Shown here in pieces: positions 53,275 to 62,387 of a stretch of 64,000 nucleotides of DNA. Every line of letters starts with the position of its first letter. The first letter of the stretch is position 1. The notes beneath the pieces were generated by a model. It was not told the origin of the DNA. It did not search any database and worked only from the letters and a program-made list of their open reading frames with translations. This DNA is from Nostoc sp. TH1S01 (GTDB lineage: Bacteria; Cyanobacteriota; Cyanobacteriia; Cyanobacteriales; Nostocaceae), in the NCBI GenBank assembly GCA_018993265.1, contig JAGKSW010000107.1, forward strand, positions 1 through 64,000, read 5' to 3'. The position numbers and the translations under genes are program-made.

Positions 53275-55185
53275 ATGTATCTCAATCTTTTGGATAAAAT
53301 TGGCGACTGGAATCCTCAGCTTCTGCGAGAAATTAAAGGTCGGCTCAAAATTTTTAATTTGATATTTGCCTTCGCTATCTCCCTACTTGGTCAGTTGGGG
53401 CTGTTTCTCTATCATATTGGGCAATATCCTAATAATAAGTATTCCATGAATGGAGAGTATTGTAATCTGAGCAAGGTTTATCAAAAGAAAATTGAATCGG
53501 TTTATAAACTCATAGATCATGCTCAAAAACAAATCAACTTCTACAACAGTAAGCAAAACTACGACTTAACAAAGCTCCAAAAATTCAAAGCACAATTAAA
53601 ATCCCTCGAAGCACAACAAAAACAGTTAAATGATTATTTATATCAGCAGCCATGTCCTATTTCTGAAATTAACTTTCAGATGTGGTGGCGTGACCATTGG
53701 GAATATATATTTCTCACACTCTGCGTAGTTTTTATCTATATATTGTTAGTCGCAGGCGCATATTTACTAGTCAATAATCTCGCTCAAGAAGAAAAGCGCG
53801 GTACTCTAAATTTTATTCGTCTCAGTCCCCAGTCAGAAACTAGCATCTTAACTGGCAAAATGCTAGGAGTACCAATTATAATTTATTTGATGATTTTGGC
53901 TGCAATTCCCTTACATATTTGGTCAGGAATTTCTGCCAAAATTTCTGCCAGTTACATTTTCACCTTTTATATAGTACTAGCCGCTAGTTGCTTCTTCTTC
54001 TACAGTGCCACATTATTATTTGGCTTGATGAGTAATCGATTTAGTGTTTTTCAACCTTGGTTAGCTAGTGGTGCAGTTCTCATGTTTTTGCTAACTACAA
54101 TGCAATTTGCATTTAATACCCAAAACTTGCACAACACCGCAGCTTGGCTGAGGCTATTAAGTCCTTTTGATATGACGAAATATCTGTTTCCAAATCTATT
54201 TAACAGAGGTAATATATCGCTGTTATCAGAAACCCAATTTTTCTATATACCATTAGGAAAAAATGTTTTCACATTTATAGGATTACATTTATTCAATTAT
54301 TGTGTTGGCTGCTATTGGATTTGGCAAGCACTCAAACGGCGGTTTCGTAATCCTAATGCTACCCTACTTAGTAAAGGGCAAAGTTACTTACTAGTAGCTT
54401 GTTATCAAGCAATTTTTTGGGGATTTACTCTGCAATATACCAAGAATTACTGCCCCGCTTACCGACAATATAAACCAGTAAACTGTTACTATGATTTGAA
54501 TTATCAAATCAGTCAAAATTTCTTCTGGATTGTAATATTTAACGTAGTTTTACTAACTTGCTTGTTAGTAATTTTATCTCCTCACAGACAACAAATACAA
54601 GATTGGGCAAGATATCGCCATCAACAAACACCTAGTAACAATGCTTTTAGCAAGAAATCTTTATGGCGAGATTTAGTTTGGTACGATAAGAGTCCTGCAA
54701 TAGTCACAATTGGCATTAGTCTTTTAATCATGACTATCCCAATATTAATTTGGATGGTACTGGCTCCTGCTTTGAATATTAACCACAACAACAGCATCGA
54801 CTGGGTGAACAAAATTGGCAGAATGAAAGCTATTTTAGGAGTAGCTATGTTTATTACTCTAGCTATGATTTATGCAACCATAGCGCAGAGAATGTTATTA
54901 CTAAAAACTCCGAGGCGGACATTTTTTGCGATCGCAACTATAGGTATATTGATGTTTGTCCCACCGATAATTTTCAGTATGCTGAAAGTTACGCCTGAAA
55001 CAAATTCTGTATTTTGGTTATTTTCGGGTTTTCCTTGGGTAGGATTAGAACACTCAGCAACAGTCAACGTTTTTATGTCACTATTGGCTGAATTCACTGT
55101 TTTAGCATTGTTAAATTTACATTTGACAAATCAGGTGAAGTTAGCAGGAGAATCTGCAACCAAAGCATTATTAGCAGGACGCTAG
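53275..55185 (+). CDS. ABC-2 type permease, copy 1
   Basis: A 636-residue membrane protein from the ATG at 53275 (MYLNLLDKIGDWNPQLLREIKGR). It has an external or lumenal loop rich in Lys/Gln helix (about residues 55-125) between the first two spans, then about ten more spans. NLAQEEKRGTLNFIRLSPQS is the ABC-2 coupling segment. Substrate unknown. Confidence 0.88.
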   Translation: MYLNLLDKIGDWNPQLLREIKGRLKIFNLIFAFAISLLGQLGLFLYHIGQYPNNKYSMNGEYCNLSKVYQKKIESVYKLIDHAQKQINFYNSKQNYDLTKLQKFKAQLKSLEAQQKQLNDYLYQQPCPISEINFQMWWRDHWEYIFLTLCVVFIYILLVAGAYLLVNNLAQEEKRGTLNFIRLSPQSETSILTGKMLGVPIIIYLMILAAIPLHIWSGISAKISASYIFTFYIVLAASCFFFYSATLLFGLMSNRFSVFQPWLASGAVLMFLLTTMQFAFNTQNLHNTAAWLRLLSPFDMTKYLFPNLFNRGNISLLSETQFFYIPLGKNVFTFIGLHLFNYCVGCYWIWQALKRRFRNPNATLLSKGQSYLLVACYQAIFWGFTLQYTKNYCPAYRQYKPVNCYYDLNYQISQNFFWIVIFNVVLLTCLLVILSPHRQQIQDWARYRHQQTPSNNAFSKKSLWRDLVWYDKSPAIVTIGISLLIMTIPILIWMVLAPALNINHNNSIDWVNKIGRMKAILGVAMFITLAMIYATIAQRMLLLKTPRRTFFAIATIGILMFVPPIIFSMLKVTPETNSVFWLFSGFPWVGLEHSATVNVFMSLLAEFTVLALLNLHLTNQVKLAGESATKALLAGR

Positions 55186-55204
55186 TACCGCAAGGCGGAA
55201 GTCA

Positions 55205-55258
55205 AAAGGAGCCAGTGCGTTGGGCGGCTCTGCCGACTTGAAGCAACTGGCGTTCAAA
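55205..55258. repeat. Dispersed repeat between the permease genes
   Basis: CCAGTGCGTTGGGCGGCTC...CAACTGG forms a hairpin. This is a repeat recognisable from Nostocales intergenic DNA. It splits the two permease genes within an otherwise co-oriented cluster. Confidence 0.45.
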
Positions 55259-55413
55259 AGTCAAAAATCAAAAAGCGTATATCACAAGCTTTTCACCAAC
55301 TTGGAATGGTATCTTTATTTCCGCCGCTTTGTATTAGGTAATAACCAAAAGGAACTAAATAATAAACTAGTTCTTTTAAGATTTTTTTGAACTAATTATT
55401 TGGAGAAATAGTC

Positions 55414-57117
55414 ATGATTCAAGCTTTGATAAATTACTTAGGAAACTGGAATCCGCAGTTATTTAGAGAACTCAAAGGGCGATTTAAACCACGTAATCTG
55501 TTATTAACATCTGCTATCTCACTGCTGGGTCAATTTATATTATTCATGTCATTTCAATCCCAGTTACCTACACGCCTGAGTGTATTGCAAGGAAATCCTA
55601 ATAAATACTGCACAGGCGCAACAAAATATAACTTTGCAGAATGCCTTACTGATGGTTTGGGTAAAGTTATTATTAATTGGCAATTGTGGTCTTGGGAGAT
55701 TTTCATTTGGTTGAGTATCATTGTTAGCTTTGGATTAATAGCAGCAGGAAGTTATCTACTAATTAATGATTTAGCTACTGAAGAAAGACGCGATACCCTC
55801 AATTTTATTCGCTTGAGTCCCCAATCACCACAAAGTATTTTATGGGGAAAAATCTTAGGTGTTCCAGCTTTGCTTTATATTGCTGTAGTGTTAGCATTAC
55901 CTTTGCATTTATGGTCAGGCTTGAATGCCAAAATTCCTTTAATTGAAATTATTAGTTTTTATGCAGTAGTGATAAGTGTTAGTTTTGTCTACTACAGTGC
56001 TGCATTACTATTTGGTTTAGTTGGTTCTTGGCTAGGCAGTTTTCAAGCTTGGTTAGGGAGTGGTGCATTATTAGGGTATCTCATATTTACCAAGCAAAGC
56101 TTCTCATCTAATTTTTCTGCTAATACTCCAGTTAGCGTTTTTGGACTGATTAACCCATCTTTTTTAATGCCATATTCTGACATAGATTATCAATTTAGCA
56201 ATATTCCCAAATTCAAATCTTTTCATTGGTTTACTCTACCCCTAGGAGAAAATTTCATTACTACAGCTTGCTTTGCTGTAATAGTTTACTTTATTGGCGC
56301 ATACTTTATTTGGCAATCTTTGCAACGTTGCTTCCGTGATCCTAATGTAACTATGTTGAGTAAAAAGCAGAGTTATTTACTAACTGCTGTTTTTAATTTC
56401 ATCATTTTAGGATGTGCTGATTGGCAAGAGTTAATATTTAATATCTCATCTAGGAGTTATTCACTCCCTGAAAATATCGGATTTTTAATGGTTTTGAATT
56501 TGGGGCTATTTTTATATTTAATTGCTGGCATCAGCCCTGGTCGTCAAACACTGCAAGATTGGGCTAGATATAGACATATCGAGCAAAGCCAAAAATTAGG
56601 TAAAACTAGTTTAATTCATGATTTAATCTGGAGTGAAAAAAGCCCAGGAATTTTAGCGATCGCTATTAATGTAATAATCTCTGTTACTTGCTTAAGCTGC
56701 TTTGTTTTAATTTCGCAAGTTAGTATCGAGAATAAAAATAATTCTTGGATTGCCTTGCTATTTGCTGGGAGTTTAGCTGTGATATATGCAGCCTTAACGC
56801 AGTTAATTTTATTCATGAAAAATGAACAGCGGCAATTGTGGGCAACAGGAGTTTTAATGGCTGTGATTGTACTCCCACCCATTTTCTTAGGAATATTTTT
56901 CTCTAGACCTGAAAACTACGCTGTAGTTTGGCTATTTTCAATTGCTGCACCACTCATTGCTTTATCTCCACCAACAAGCGATGGATTATCATTTGCTTAT
57001 TTTCTGGCAATCTTAGGACATTTTGCCCTCACCGGATTTTTGGTGTCTCAACTCAGCCGCAAGTTGAAAAAAGCAGGAGAATCTGCAACTAAAACATTAT
57101 TGGCAGCAGTTAATTGA
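55414..57117 (+). CDS. ABC-2 type permease, copy 2
   Basis: A 567-residue paralogue of the preceding permease. Conserved blocks include LGNWNPQLFRELKGR, NDLATEERRDTLNFIRLSPQS, FRDPN and the final KKAGESATKTLLAA. It lacks the long Lys/Gln helix of copy 1. The pair would form a heterodimeric exporter with the ATPase at 52290. Confidence 0.88.
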   Translation: MIQALINYLGNWNPQLFRELKGRFKPRNLLLTSAISLLGQFILFMSFQSQLPTRLSVLQGNPNKYCTGATKYNFAECLTDGLGKVIINWQLWSWEIFIWLSIIVSFGLIAAGSYLLINDLATEERRDTLNFIRLSPQSPQSILWGKILGVPALLYIAVVLALPLHLWSGLNAKIPLIEIISFYAVVISVSFVYYSAALLFGLVGSWLGSFQAWLGSGALLGYLIFTKQSFSSNFSANTPVSVFGLINPSFLMPYSDIDYQFSNIPKFKSFHWFTLPLGENFITTACFAVIVYFIGAYFIWQSLQRCFRDPNVTMLSKKQSYLLTAVFNFIILGCADWQELIFNISSRSYSLPENIGFLMVLNLGLFLYLIAGISPGRQTLQDWARYRHIEQSQKLGKTSLIHDLIWSEKSPGILAIAINVIISVTCLSCFVLISQVSIENKNNSWIALLFAGSLAVIYAALTQLILFMKNEQRQLWATGVLMAVIVLPPIFLGIFFSRPENYAVVWLFSIAAPLIALSPPTSDGLSFAYFLAILGHFALTGFLVSQLSRKLKKAGESATKTLLAAVN

Positions 57118-57149
57118 CAATAAAATGACCTAGATTCCTTATCAATAAT

Positions 57150-57179
57150 ATACCCGACTTTCTTAAGAAAGTCGGGTAT
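57150..57179 (+). terminator. Palindromic terminator after the ABC-2 cluster
   Basis: ATACCCGACTTTC, TTAA, GAAAGTCGGGTAT: a perfect 30-nt palindrome followed by ATTTAT. It is 33 nt past the permease stop. Confidence 0.75.
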
Positions 57180-57252
57180 ATTTATATCATGTATCTAGTA
57201 CAGTAAAGCGGAAATAAAGCACCCATTATCAATTGCTGAAAAGTTCACTCTA

Positions 57253-57427
57253 AGAGGATGTTTGAAAAGTATTGGGCGAATAGAATTCGCTACTACACAA
57301 GCAAAGTCCACCTGCGTGGACTAACACAAAATCAAGAATTTCAAACCCACGTAGGTGGGTTTCGTCTGTGTAGCCGCGATTTCCAATCGCCCGGTGAGCA
57401 ATAATTTAGACTTTTCAAACAACCTCT
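57253..57427. mobile_element. MITE, ~175 bp
   Basis: AGAGGATGTTTGAAAAGT and its inverted copy ACTTTTCAAACAACCTCT are 18-bp terminal repeats with one mismatch. CTAAG occurs at each flank. Inside are two further palindromes (AGTCCACCTGCGTGGACT and AACCCACGTAGGTGGGTT). There is no transposase. Confidence 0.7.
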
Positions 57428-57489
57428 AAGGGCTTCTTCATTTCATACTTCAGACTTCATACTTCAGTCTTTTTGTACTAGCCTAAAAC

Positions 57490-58434
57490 TTATGTCGATT
57501 CTGGTAACTGGATTCTTTTTTGTCGAGTACCATACAGTTCTATGAATCGTTTAAACAATAACATTGTTTCATGCTTAGAAGCTAAATTCATATTAAATAA
57601 ACGCTCGACATTCGTTTCAGTTAAAGCCTGTAAATATGGTAAATCTTCAAATAGTGTCAAACAAGCAGCACAGTGCAAAACAAATTGTAATATCGGCTTC
57701 GGCCAATCTAAATCACTATATATATCTATAAATAATTGATGTTCCCGCTCACTTAAGGGAAAAGCATGAAATATAACAACTATTCTTTTATCGTTATATG
57801 CAGGAATACTCAGTTCAATAGTATAGGGAGTATGTAAAATTAAATCTACTTCTACAATTGGTTGCCGCCAAAATCTCAACAGGTTAATATTTGGTTGCAA
57901 CATGGTATGGAATTTGATCACTCCACCTATGTTAGTTGGTTGGTACTGACTAATACTCAAAACCTTCAAACTATTAAGGCTGAATTTATGAACTGTCTCT
58001 AAGTGTTTTAAATTCAGTAGGTGATATATTTGGCAATAATAAGGAAAAGGTAGAATATAATCTTGGCTAATCATGTGTCGCTTCTTCAGCCTAAATTTGT
58101 GAGCTTGGCTGCGACTGAGATACTCTGCATATTCATTAGGCTCTACATCATTACTGTTTAAACTTTCTTCTGGTTTTAAATAAACCCAACTCACAAAAAA
58201 TAAGCAAGTCATCAATAGTTGTAATATCTCGATTGGTGATAAACTTCCATCCGACAACATCGCAAAACTTCTGTCTGTGATGGCAAATAACCAGGATGGA
58301 ATACCAATTAGCCAAACACAATTTTTAATTTGATCTAATGCTAGAGCTACTTCTACTTTTATTGATGGTTGAGTATGATTATCTGGGTCAGTGTGATTAT
58401 TTTTATTTTGGTGTGTCAAGCAATTAATCGGCAT
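57490..58434 (-). CDS. Hypothetical membrane-associated protein
   Basis: A 314-residue protein with two hydrophobic segments (about residues 38-52, VWLIGIPSWLFAI, and 68-84, LQLLMTCLFFVSWVYL). The C-terminal 200 residues are soluble and mixed alpha/beta. No known motif. It stands alone between the ABC-2 cluster and the tRNA-like genes. Confidence 0.6.
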   Translation of the reverse strand: MPINCLTHQNKNNHTDPDNHTQPSIKVEVALALDQIKNCVWLIGIPSWLFAITDRSFAMLSDGSLSPIEILQLLMTCLFFVSWVYLKPEESLNSNDVEPNEYAEYLSRSQAHKFRLKKRHMISQDYILPFPYYCQIYHLLNLKHLETVHKFSLNSLKVLSISQYQPTNIGGVIKFHTMLQPNINLLRFWRQPIVEVDLILHTPYTIELSIPAYNDKRIVVIFHAFPLSEREHQLFIDIYSDLDWPKPILQFVLHCAACLTLFEDLPYLQALTETNVERLFNMNLASKHETMLLFKRFIELYGTRQKRIQLPEST

Positions 58435-58878
58435 AATATTTAAAATACTATATTGTTGATAGACTAATATTTCAGACTACTTTTATGCTAATTCTTGGAA
58501 ATCTGCTTGTACTCTGTCATTAGCTGTAAATATCAGTTAAATATGCCTGAATTCAACTAAAAAAATATTTTTCACTAATTACTTTGGTAGAGATAAATAA
58601 AATTGCCTGTTATCAATCAGTTTAAAATTTTGCTTTATTCTAACTAAAGTCTTGTTTATGCAGCGATCGCCTAACCATAAGAAATAAATTTACTTTAAGT
58701 TTTGCTGTGTCAAAGAAAACTTAATGCCTGCCAAACTAAGATTAATAATTTTTGTGTTACATTTAGTTACAAGGCAATATTACATCTGCTCAACTATGGT
58801 TTGGGTTCTGTATACCCAACTGGTGCGCCAACCTTTGGATTGCGCGTATATCGTAGAGGGATGAGTTATTACTCCATC
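58435..58878. other. Gene-free stretch
   Basis: About 440 bp, AT-rich, upstream of the tRNA-like genes. A 60-codon frame near 58702 overlaps the first tRNA-like gene and has no protein-like features. Confidence 0.45.
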
Positions 58879-58948
58879 GCTTGATTAGCTCAGTGGTAGA
58901 GCATCCGAAGCCCTCGGCTGGACGTAGGTTCGACTCCTACATCAAACA
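58879..58948 (+). pseudogene. Degenerate tRNA-like gene
   Basis: The acceptor arms GCTTGAT/ATCAAAC pair with one C-A mismatch, the D arm is GCTC/GAGC, and the T arm GTAGG-TTCGACT-CCTAC is perfect. The anticodon arm fails: only a 4-bp CCGA/TCGG stem with a 5-nt loop, or a 3-bp stem whose 7-nt loop has A at position 33 and GCC in the anticodon slot. The total is 70 nt, slightly short. No CCA is encoded. Confidence 0.6.
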
Positions 58949-58950
58949 CC

Positions 58951-59025
58951 CGAAAGTTAGCTCACTGGTAGAGCAATCGACTCATAATCGATCTGTTGCA
59001 GGTTCGATTCCTGTACTTTCTCCCA
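58951..59025 (+). tRNA. tRNA-Met-like (anticodon CAT)
   Basis: The cloverleaf is good: D arm GCTC/GAGC, anticodon stem ATCGA/TCGAT perfect with loop CTCATAA (anticodon CAT), T arm GCAGG-TTCGATT-CCTGT, and an encoded CCA at 59023-59025. The acceptor GAAAGT/ACTTTC pairs over six bases, but the 1-72 pair is C-T. CAT may be Met or lysidine-modified Ile. It lies 2 nt after the degenerate copy. Confidence 0.75.
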
Positions 59026-59859
59026 CCCTGTCCGGGTCAAAAGACACTATCCTGTAAAGATAGCCAATTGAACTTTAGTAAAAACTCTGCATTGTAGGTT
59101 GACTATTAATATCACCTCGTGATGTTAGTAGTAACAGTAAAGTAGCCTGTGCAAATGTTATCGCCTTAACTTGAGTATGTCCTTCGTTTACTAAATTCAG
59201 TTTTTTAGAATTGGCGAACTGAACGGCATATTTGAGAGTTGCTGTGTGTTTTGAGATTACCCTTGAGTAATTTCAAGAAAGTAACAACAATCTTAATCCA
59301 GTTTTGGAGATACATTCGCCCGCCACTACACTGTAAATGCCTACATTTGCAGAGTTTTAAAATTTAGATATTGAGTATTTTCCAAATAGCTGAATATATA
59401 GGAATTAGATTTAATTTATAGCGATTCCTAGTTAAGTGAGGTAGAAAACTAATGTTTTTTAACGCAGAGGAGCGCAAAGTCAAGCCCAAAGGTACACAGA
59501 GAGAAGTTGCCAGGAAGGTTTCCCTCCAAGCAAACTTCGGTGAGTTTGCCTAATTTTATTAGCAATGTATTCAGTAACTCAGCAGATTAAGAAAGATTAT
59601 TACAACATCCTATTTAATTTTAAAATTGTTGATTTACCAAGGACACAAGGGACAGCAATAATTAAAAAAAAATAGCAATTTAAAAAGATAACTAATTTAG
59701 AGTAATTAATCAAATATTAAAGATATTTTAAAATTATTATAATATTAACCAAGTAATTATACGTAATTATGAAAAATTTGAGTGATTTTTGACTCTATTT
59801 AACTACATAATAGAATCAAGCCTAGTCAAAAATAGATAACTAATATCTACGGAGCTTCA
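59026..59859. other. Gene-free stretch
   Basis: About 830 bp. It contains a CGCAGAGG-type repeat near 59462-59480 and a TTTCC..GGAA hairpin near 59510-59545. From 59600 on it is very AT-rich and includes the promoter side of the RidA-like gene. No gene is supported. Confidence 0.45.
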
Positions 59860-60432
59860 ATGACTAAAAGTATCACCAGTGCTGTCAATTCAATAGTGAC
59901 AAAATTCTCACGACGAAATGCTCTTTTGTGGCTAGGAGGTAGCGGATTAGGTACCGCCTTGGTTGCAGGAACACAAAAGGAAGTTATAGCTCAAGGTAAC
60001 AGAGATAGAGATGTGCAATTGGTGAATCCACCAACGTTATATAATGCCCCTCAAAATGGCTATAGTCATATAGCGATTACACCACCAAGAACAAAAACCG
60101 TGTATATTTCTGGACAATTTGGTTCGGATTTACGAGGTAATCTTATCTCTAATGATTATGAAGCGCAATTGGTACAGGCTTTTCGGAACCTGCGCTTTGC
60201 TTTAAATGCAGTTGGTGCAAGACCACAAGATGTGGCCAAGACAACTGTTTTGATAGTGAATCACACTGAAGAAAAATTAATTCCGTTAGGACGCGAAATT
60301 GCTAATTTGTGGGGGAACACACCACCCGCAAACACGCTCATTCCTGTTCCTAGATTGGCACTGGATGGTATGTTGTTTGAAATCGATGCTTATGCTGTGA
60401 TTCCAGAATCACCTAATAATGGCTGGTATTAA
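59860..60432 (+). CDS. RidA/YjgF-family protein with Tat signal
   Basis: A 190-residue protein. The N-terminus has a twin-arginine signal (SRRNALLWLGGSGLGTALVAG, about residues 18-38). Residues 55-185 are the RidA fold, with VYISGQFGSDLRGN, GARPQDVAKTTVLIVNHTEE and RLALDGMLFEIDAYAVIP. RidA proteins in the cytoplasm deaminate reactive enamines and carry a conserved Arg that I do not see at its usual place here. An exported form is unusual and may have another role. Confidence 0.82.
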   Translation: MTKSITSAVNSIVTKFSRRNALLWLGGSGLGTALVAGTQKEVIAQGNRDRDVQLVNPPTLYNAPQNGYSHIAITPPRTKTVYISGQFGSDLRGNLISNDYEAQLVQAFRNLRFALNAVGARPQDVAKTTVLIVNHTEEKLIPLGREIANLWGNTPPANTLIPVPRLALDGMLFEIDAYAVIPESPNNGWY

Positions 60433-60842
60433 TTTCTAGATAATTTTTAATTGCTACACATTTACAGCATATTCGGGGTTTATGAGGTACAAGCGTAAAA
60501 CATAAAACCATGTAGAGACGTTACATGTAACGTCTCTACCGTATTTCACGAATATCGAAACTGCTGTATCTAGAAAAGGCATAAAGGTGTAGAGGTGGAT
60601 GTGTAAAGGTGTTGAGCCTAACACACCTTAATTTTTTATATTTGCAGAAACTTAAATTACAACGTAGTATTAATATTACAAATGTTAGAAACTTATTAGT
60701 TCAATTACAGGGTGTATCAGGCAATTTATTATACATCAAGCTTTACCTACAAGCCTGAAAACATTCAGGTAACATCTTCACACGAAACTGATAAACGTTT
60801 TTATCAAATCTTCTTCTTAGACTAAAACTGCCTAAGTTATCT
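60433..60842. other. Gene-free stretch
   Basis: About 410 bp between the RidA-like and slipin genes. Apart from the 28-nt palindrome at 60512-60539, I see no feature. Confidence 0.45.
60512..60539. repeat. Perfect 28-nt palindrome
   Basis: GTAGAGACGTTACA and TGTAACGTCTCTAC are exact mirror halves. It is about 80 nt past the RidA-like stop. It is the same GTAGAGAC family as the hairpin at 8911 and can act as a terminator. Confidence 0.75.
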
Positions 60843-62387
60843 ATGCAAATTATTATGTGGAAAACTTTCTATATCAAACCTAACGAAATCGGCATCTTAT
60901 ATCACCGCAGTGATTTTAAGAAAATTTTACAGCCTGGAACTTACACTTATTTTGGTAAGCATTGGCAAGTCAAAACCTATGACCTCAACCAACCGGAAGC
61001 TAAGATTGAAAACCTAGAACTATTACTGCGAAATCACAGTTCAGAGTTACAAGAACATCTTGTAGTTGTCAGAACCACCTTCAATCAAGCGGCGTTAGTC
61101 CGCTGGGGACAAAATTGGGTTAGCATTCTCCCAAATCAACTCCGGGCTTTTTGGCGTGCTTTTATTGAGGTAGAAACTCATCTTTTTAACTTGGATGAAA
61201 ACTTGGCATTACCTGCGGAGTTTGTTCAACAATTACGGGGAACAGCATTGACTGGAATCAAGAAATTCCAAATTTCCGAGTATGAGATTGGTTTGCTATA
61301 TGTGCAGAATAACTTTGTACAGCCGCTAGAACCTGGTGAGTATGCTTTCTGGGCTGTTGATAGAGATGTAACAGTCAGGACTCTCAACCGCATTGTACCG
61401 AATCCAGATTTTCCTTTGGAGGATGTATTGATTGAGCGACATCCTGAGTTTGTCGCAGCTTACTGTGAGATAGTGCAATTACAGAATCAGCAAGTAGCGA
61501 TCGCTCGCTATCAAGGTAAAGTTATTGCTATCCTCAAGCCATGTAGTCGCAAATTATTTTGGCGAGGTGTGGAAGTGGAAGTAATTGACATCAACACCGA
61601 TGTAACTTTGTCACCTCGTTTAACTGCTGAATTAGTTGCAGGTTTACCAGAAACTCTCGCTTTGAGCCGCAATTGTTTGCATATCTGCGAAGTACCTGCA
61701 CAGCACCTTGGCTTACTGTATATCAATCAAGAATTCCAAACACAACTGCCACCAGGAATGCATGTATGGTGGGTATTTGGGCGTTCTTTGCAAACACAAG
61801 TCTTTGACTTACGTCAGCAAACTGTAGAAGTATCCGGCCAAGATATCCTCTCTAAAGATAAAGTCCCGTTACGCTTGAATCTTACTGCTGGTTTCCGCAT
61901 TATTGACCCTCTGAGAGCCAAAAATGGTTTATCAGATATTGTTAGCTACTTATACAAAGAGCTACAGTTTGCTTTGCGTGGCGCAGTTGGCGAAAGAACC
62001 TTAGATGCTTTACTAGAAGATAAAGGCGCAATTGATAGTAGTATTTTTGAATATATCCGTCAAAAAACCACCGACTATGGAATTGAAGTTGATTCGGTAG
62101 GGGTAAAAGATATTATTCTTCCTGGCGAAATTAAAACTATCTTGAGCAAAGTGGTAGAAGCCGAAAAAGCCGCCCAAGCAAACGTAGTTCGTCGCCGAGA
62201 AGAAACGGCTGCAACTCGCAGTATGTTAAATACTGCCAGAGTCATGGAAGATAACCCGGTTGCATTGCGTTTGAAAGAACTAGAAGTTTTAGAGCGAATT
62301 GCTGAGAAGATTGAAAAAATTCAAGTTAATGGTAGCTTGGATAGCATCTTAACAGAGTTAATTCGGATTAATCGGCAAGAAAATTAA
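60843..62387 (+). CDS. Slipin/SPFH-domain protein with triplicated N-terminal module
   Basis: A 514-residue protein. Residues about 282-480 are an SPFH (stomatin-like) domain: QTVEVSGQDILSKDKVPLRLNLTAGFRIIDP, then ELQFALRGAVGERTLDALL and GIEVDSVGVKDIILPGEIK, followed by the Ala/Glu/Arg helix EAEKAAQANVVRRREETAA. Before this, two more copies of the N-terminal unit occur at about 7-66 and 141-205; each copy reads roughly I-x-x-x-E-I-G-[IL]-L-Y, then L-x-P-G-x-[YH]. There is no N-terminal membrane span, which stomatins usually have. It overlaps the convergent kinase gene by 4 bp. Confidence 0.85.
   Translation: MQIIMWKTFYIKPNEIGILYHRSDFKKILQPGTYTYFGKHWQVKTYDLNQPEAKIENLELLLRNHSSELQEHLVVVRTTFNQAALVRWGQNWVSILPNQLRAFWRAFIEVETHLFNLDENLALPAEFVQQLRGTALTGIKKFQISEYEIGLLYVQNNFVQPLEPGEYAFWAVDRDVTVRTLNRIVPNPDFPLEDVLIERHPEFVAAYCEIVQLQNQQVAIARYQGKVIAILKPCSRKLFWRGVEVEVIDINTDVTLSPRLTAELVAGLPETLALSRNCLHICEVPAQHLGLLYINQEFQTQLPPGMHVWWVFGRSLQTQVFDLRQQTVEVSGQDILSKDKVPLRLNLTAGFRIIDPLRAKNGLSDIVSYLYKELQFALRGAVGERTLDALLEDKGAIDSSIFEYIRQKTTDYGIEVDSVGVKDIILPGEIKTILSKVVEAEKAAQANVVRRREETAATRSMLNTARVMEDNPVALRLKELEVLERIAEKIEKIQVNGSLDSILTELIRINRQEN

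Noticed and set aside
58702-58884. 60-codon frame before the tRNA-like genes
   Set aside because: Overlaps the tRNA-like sequence and has no protein-like features.
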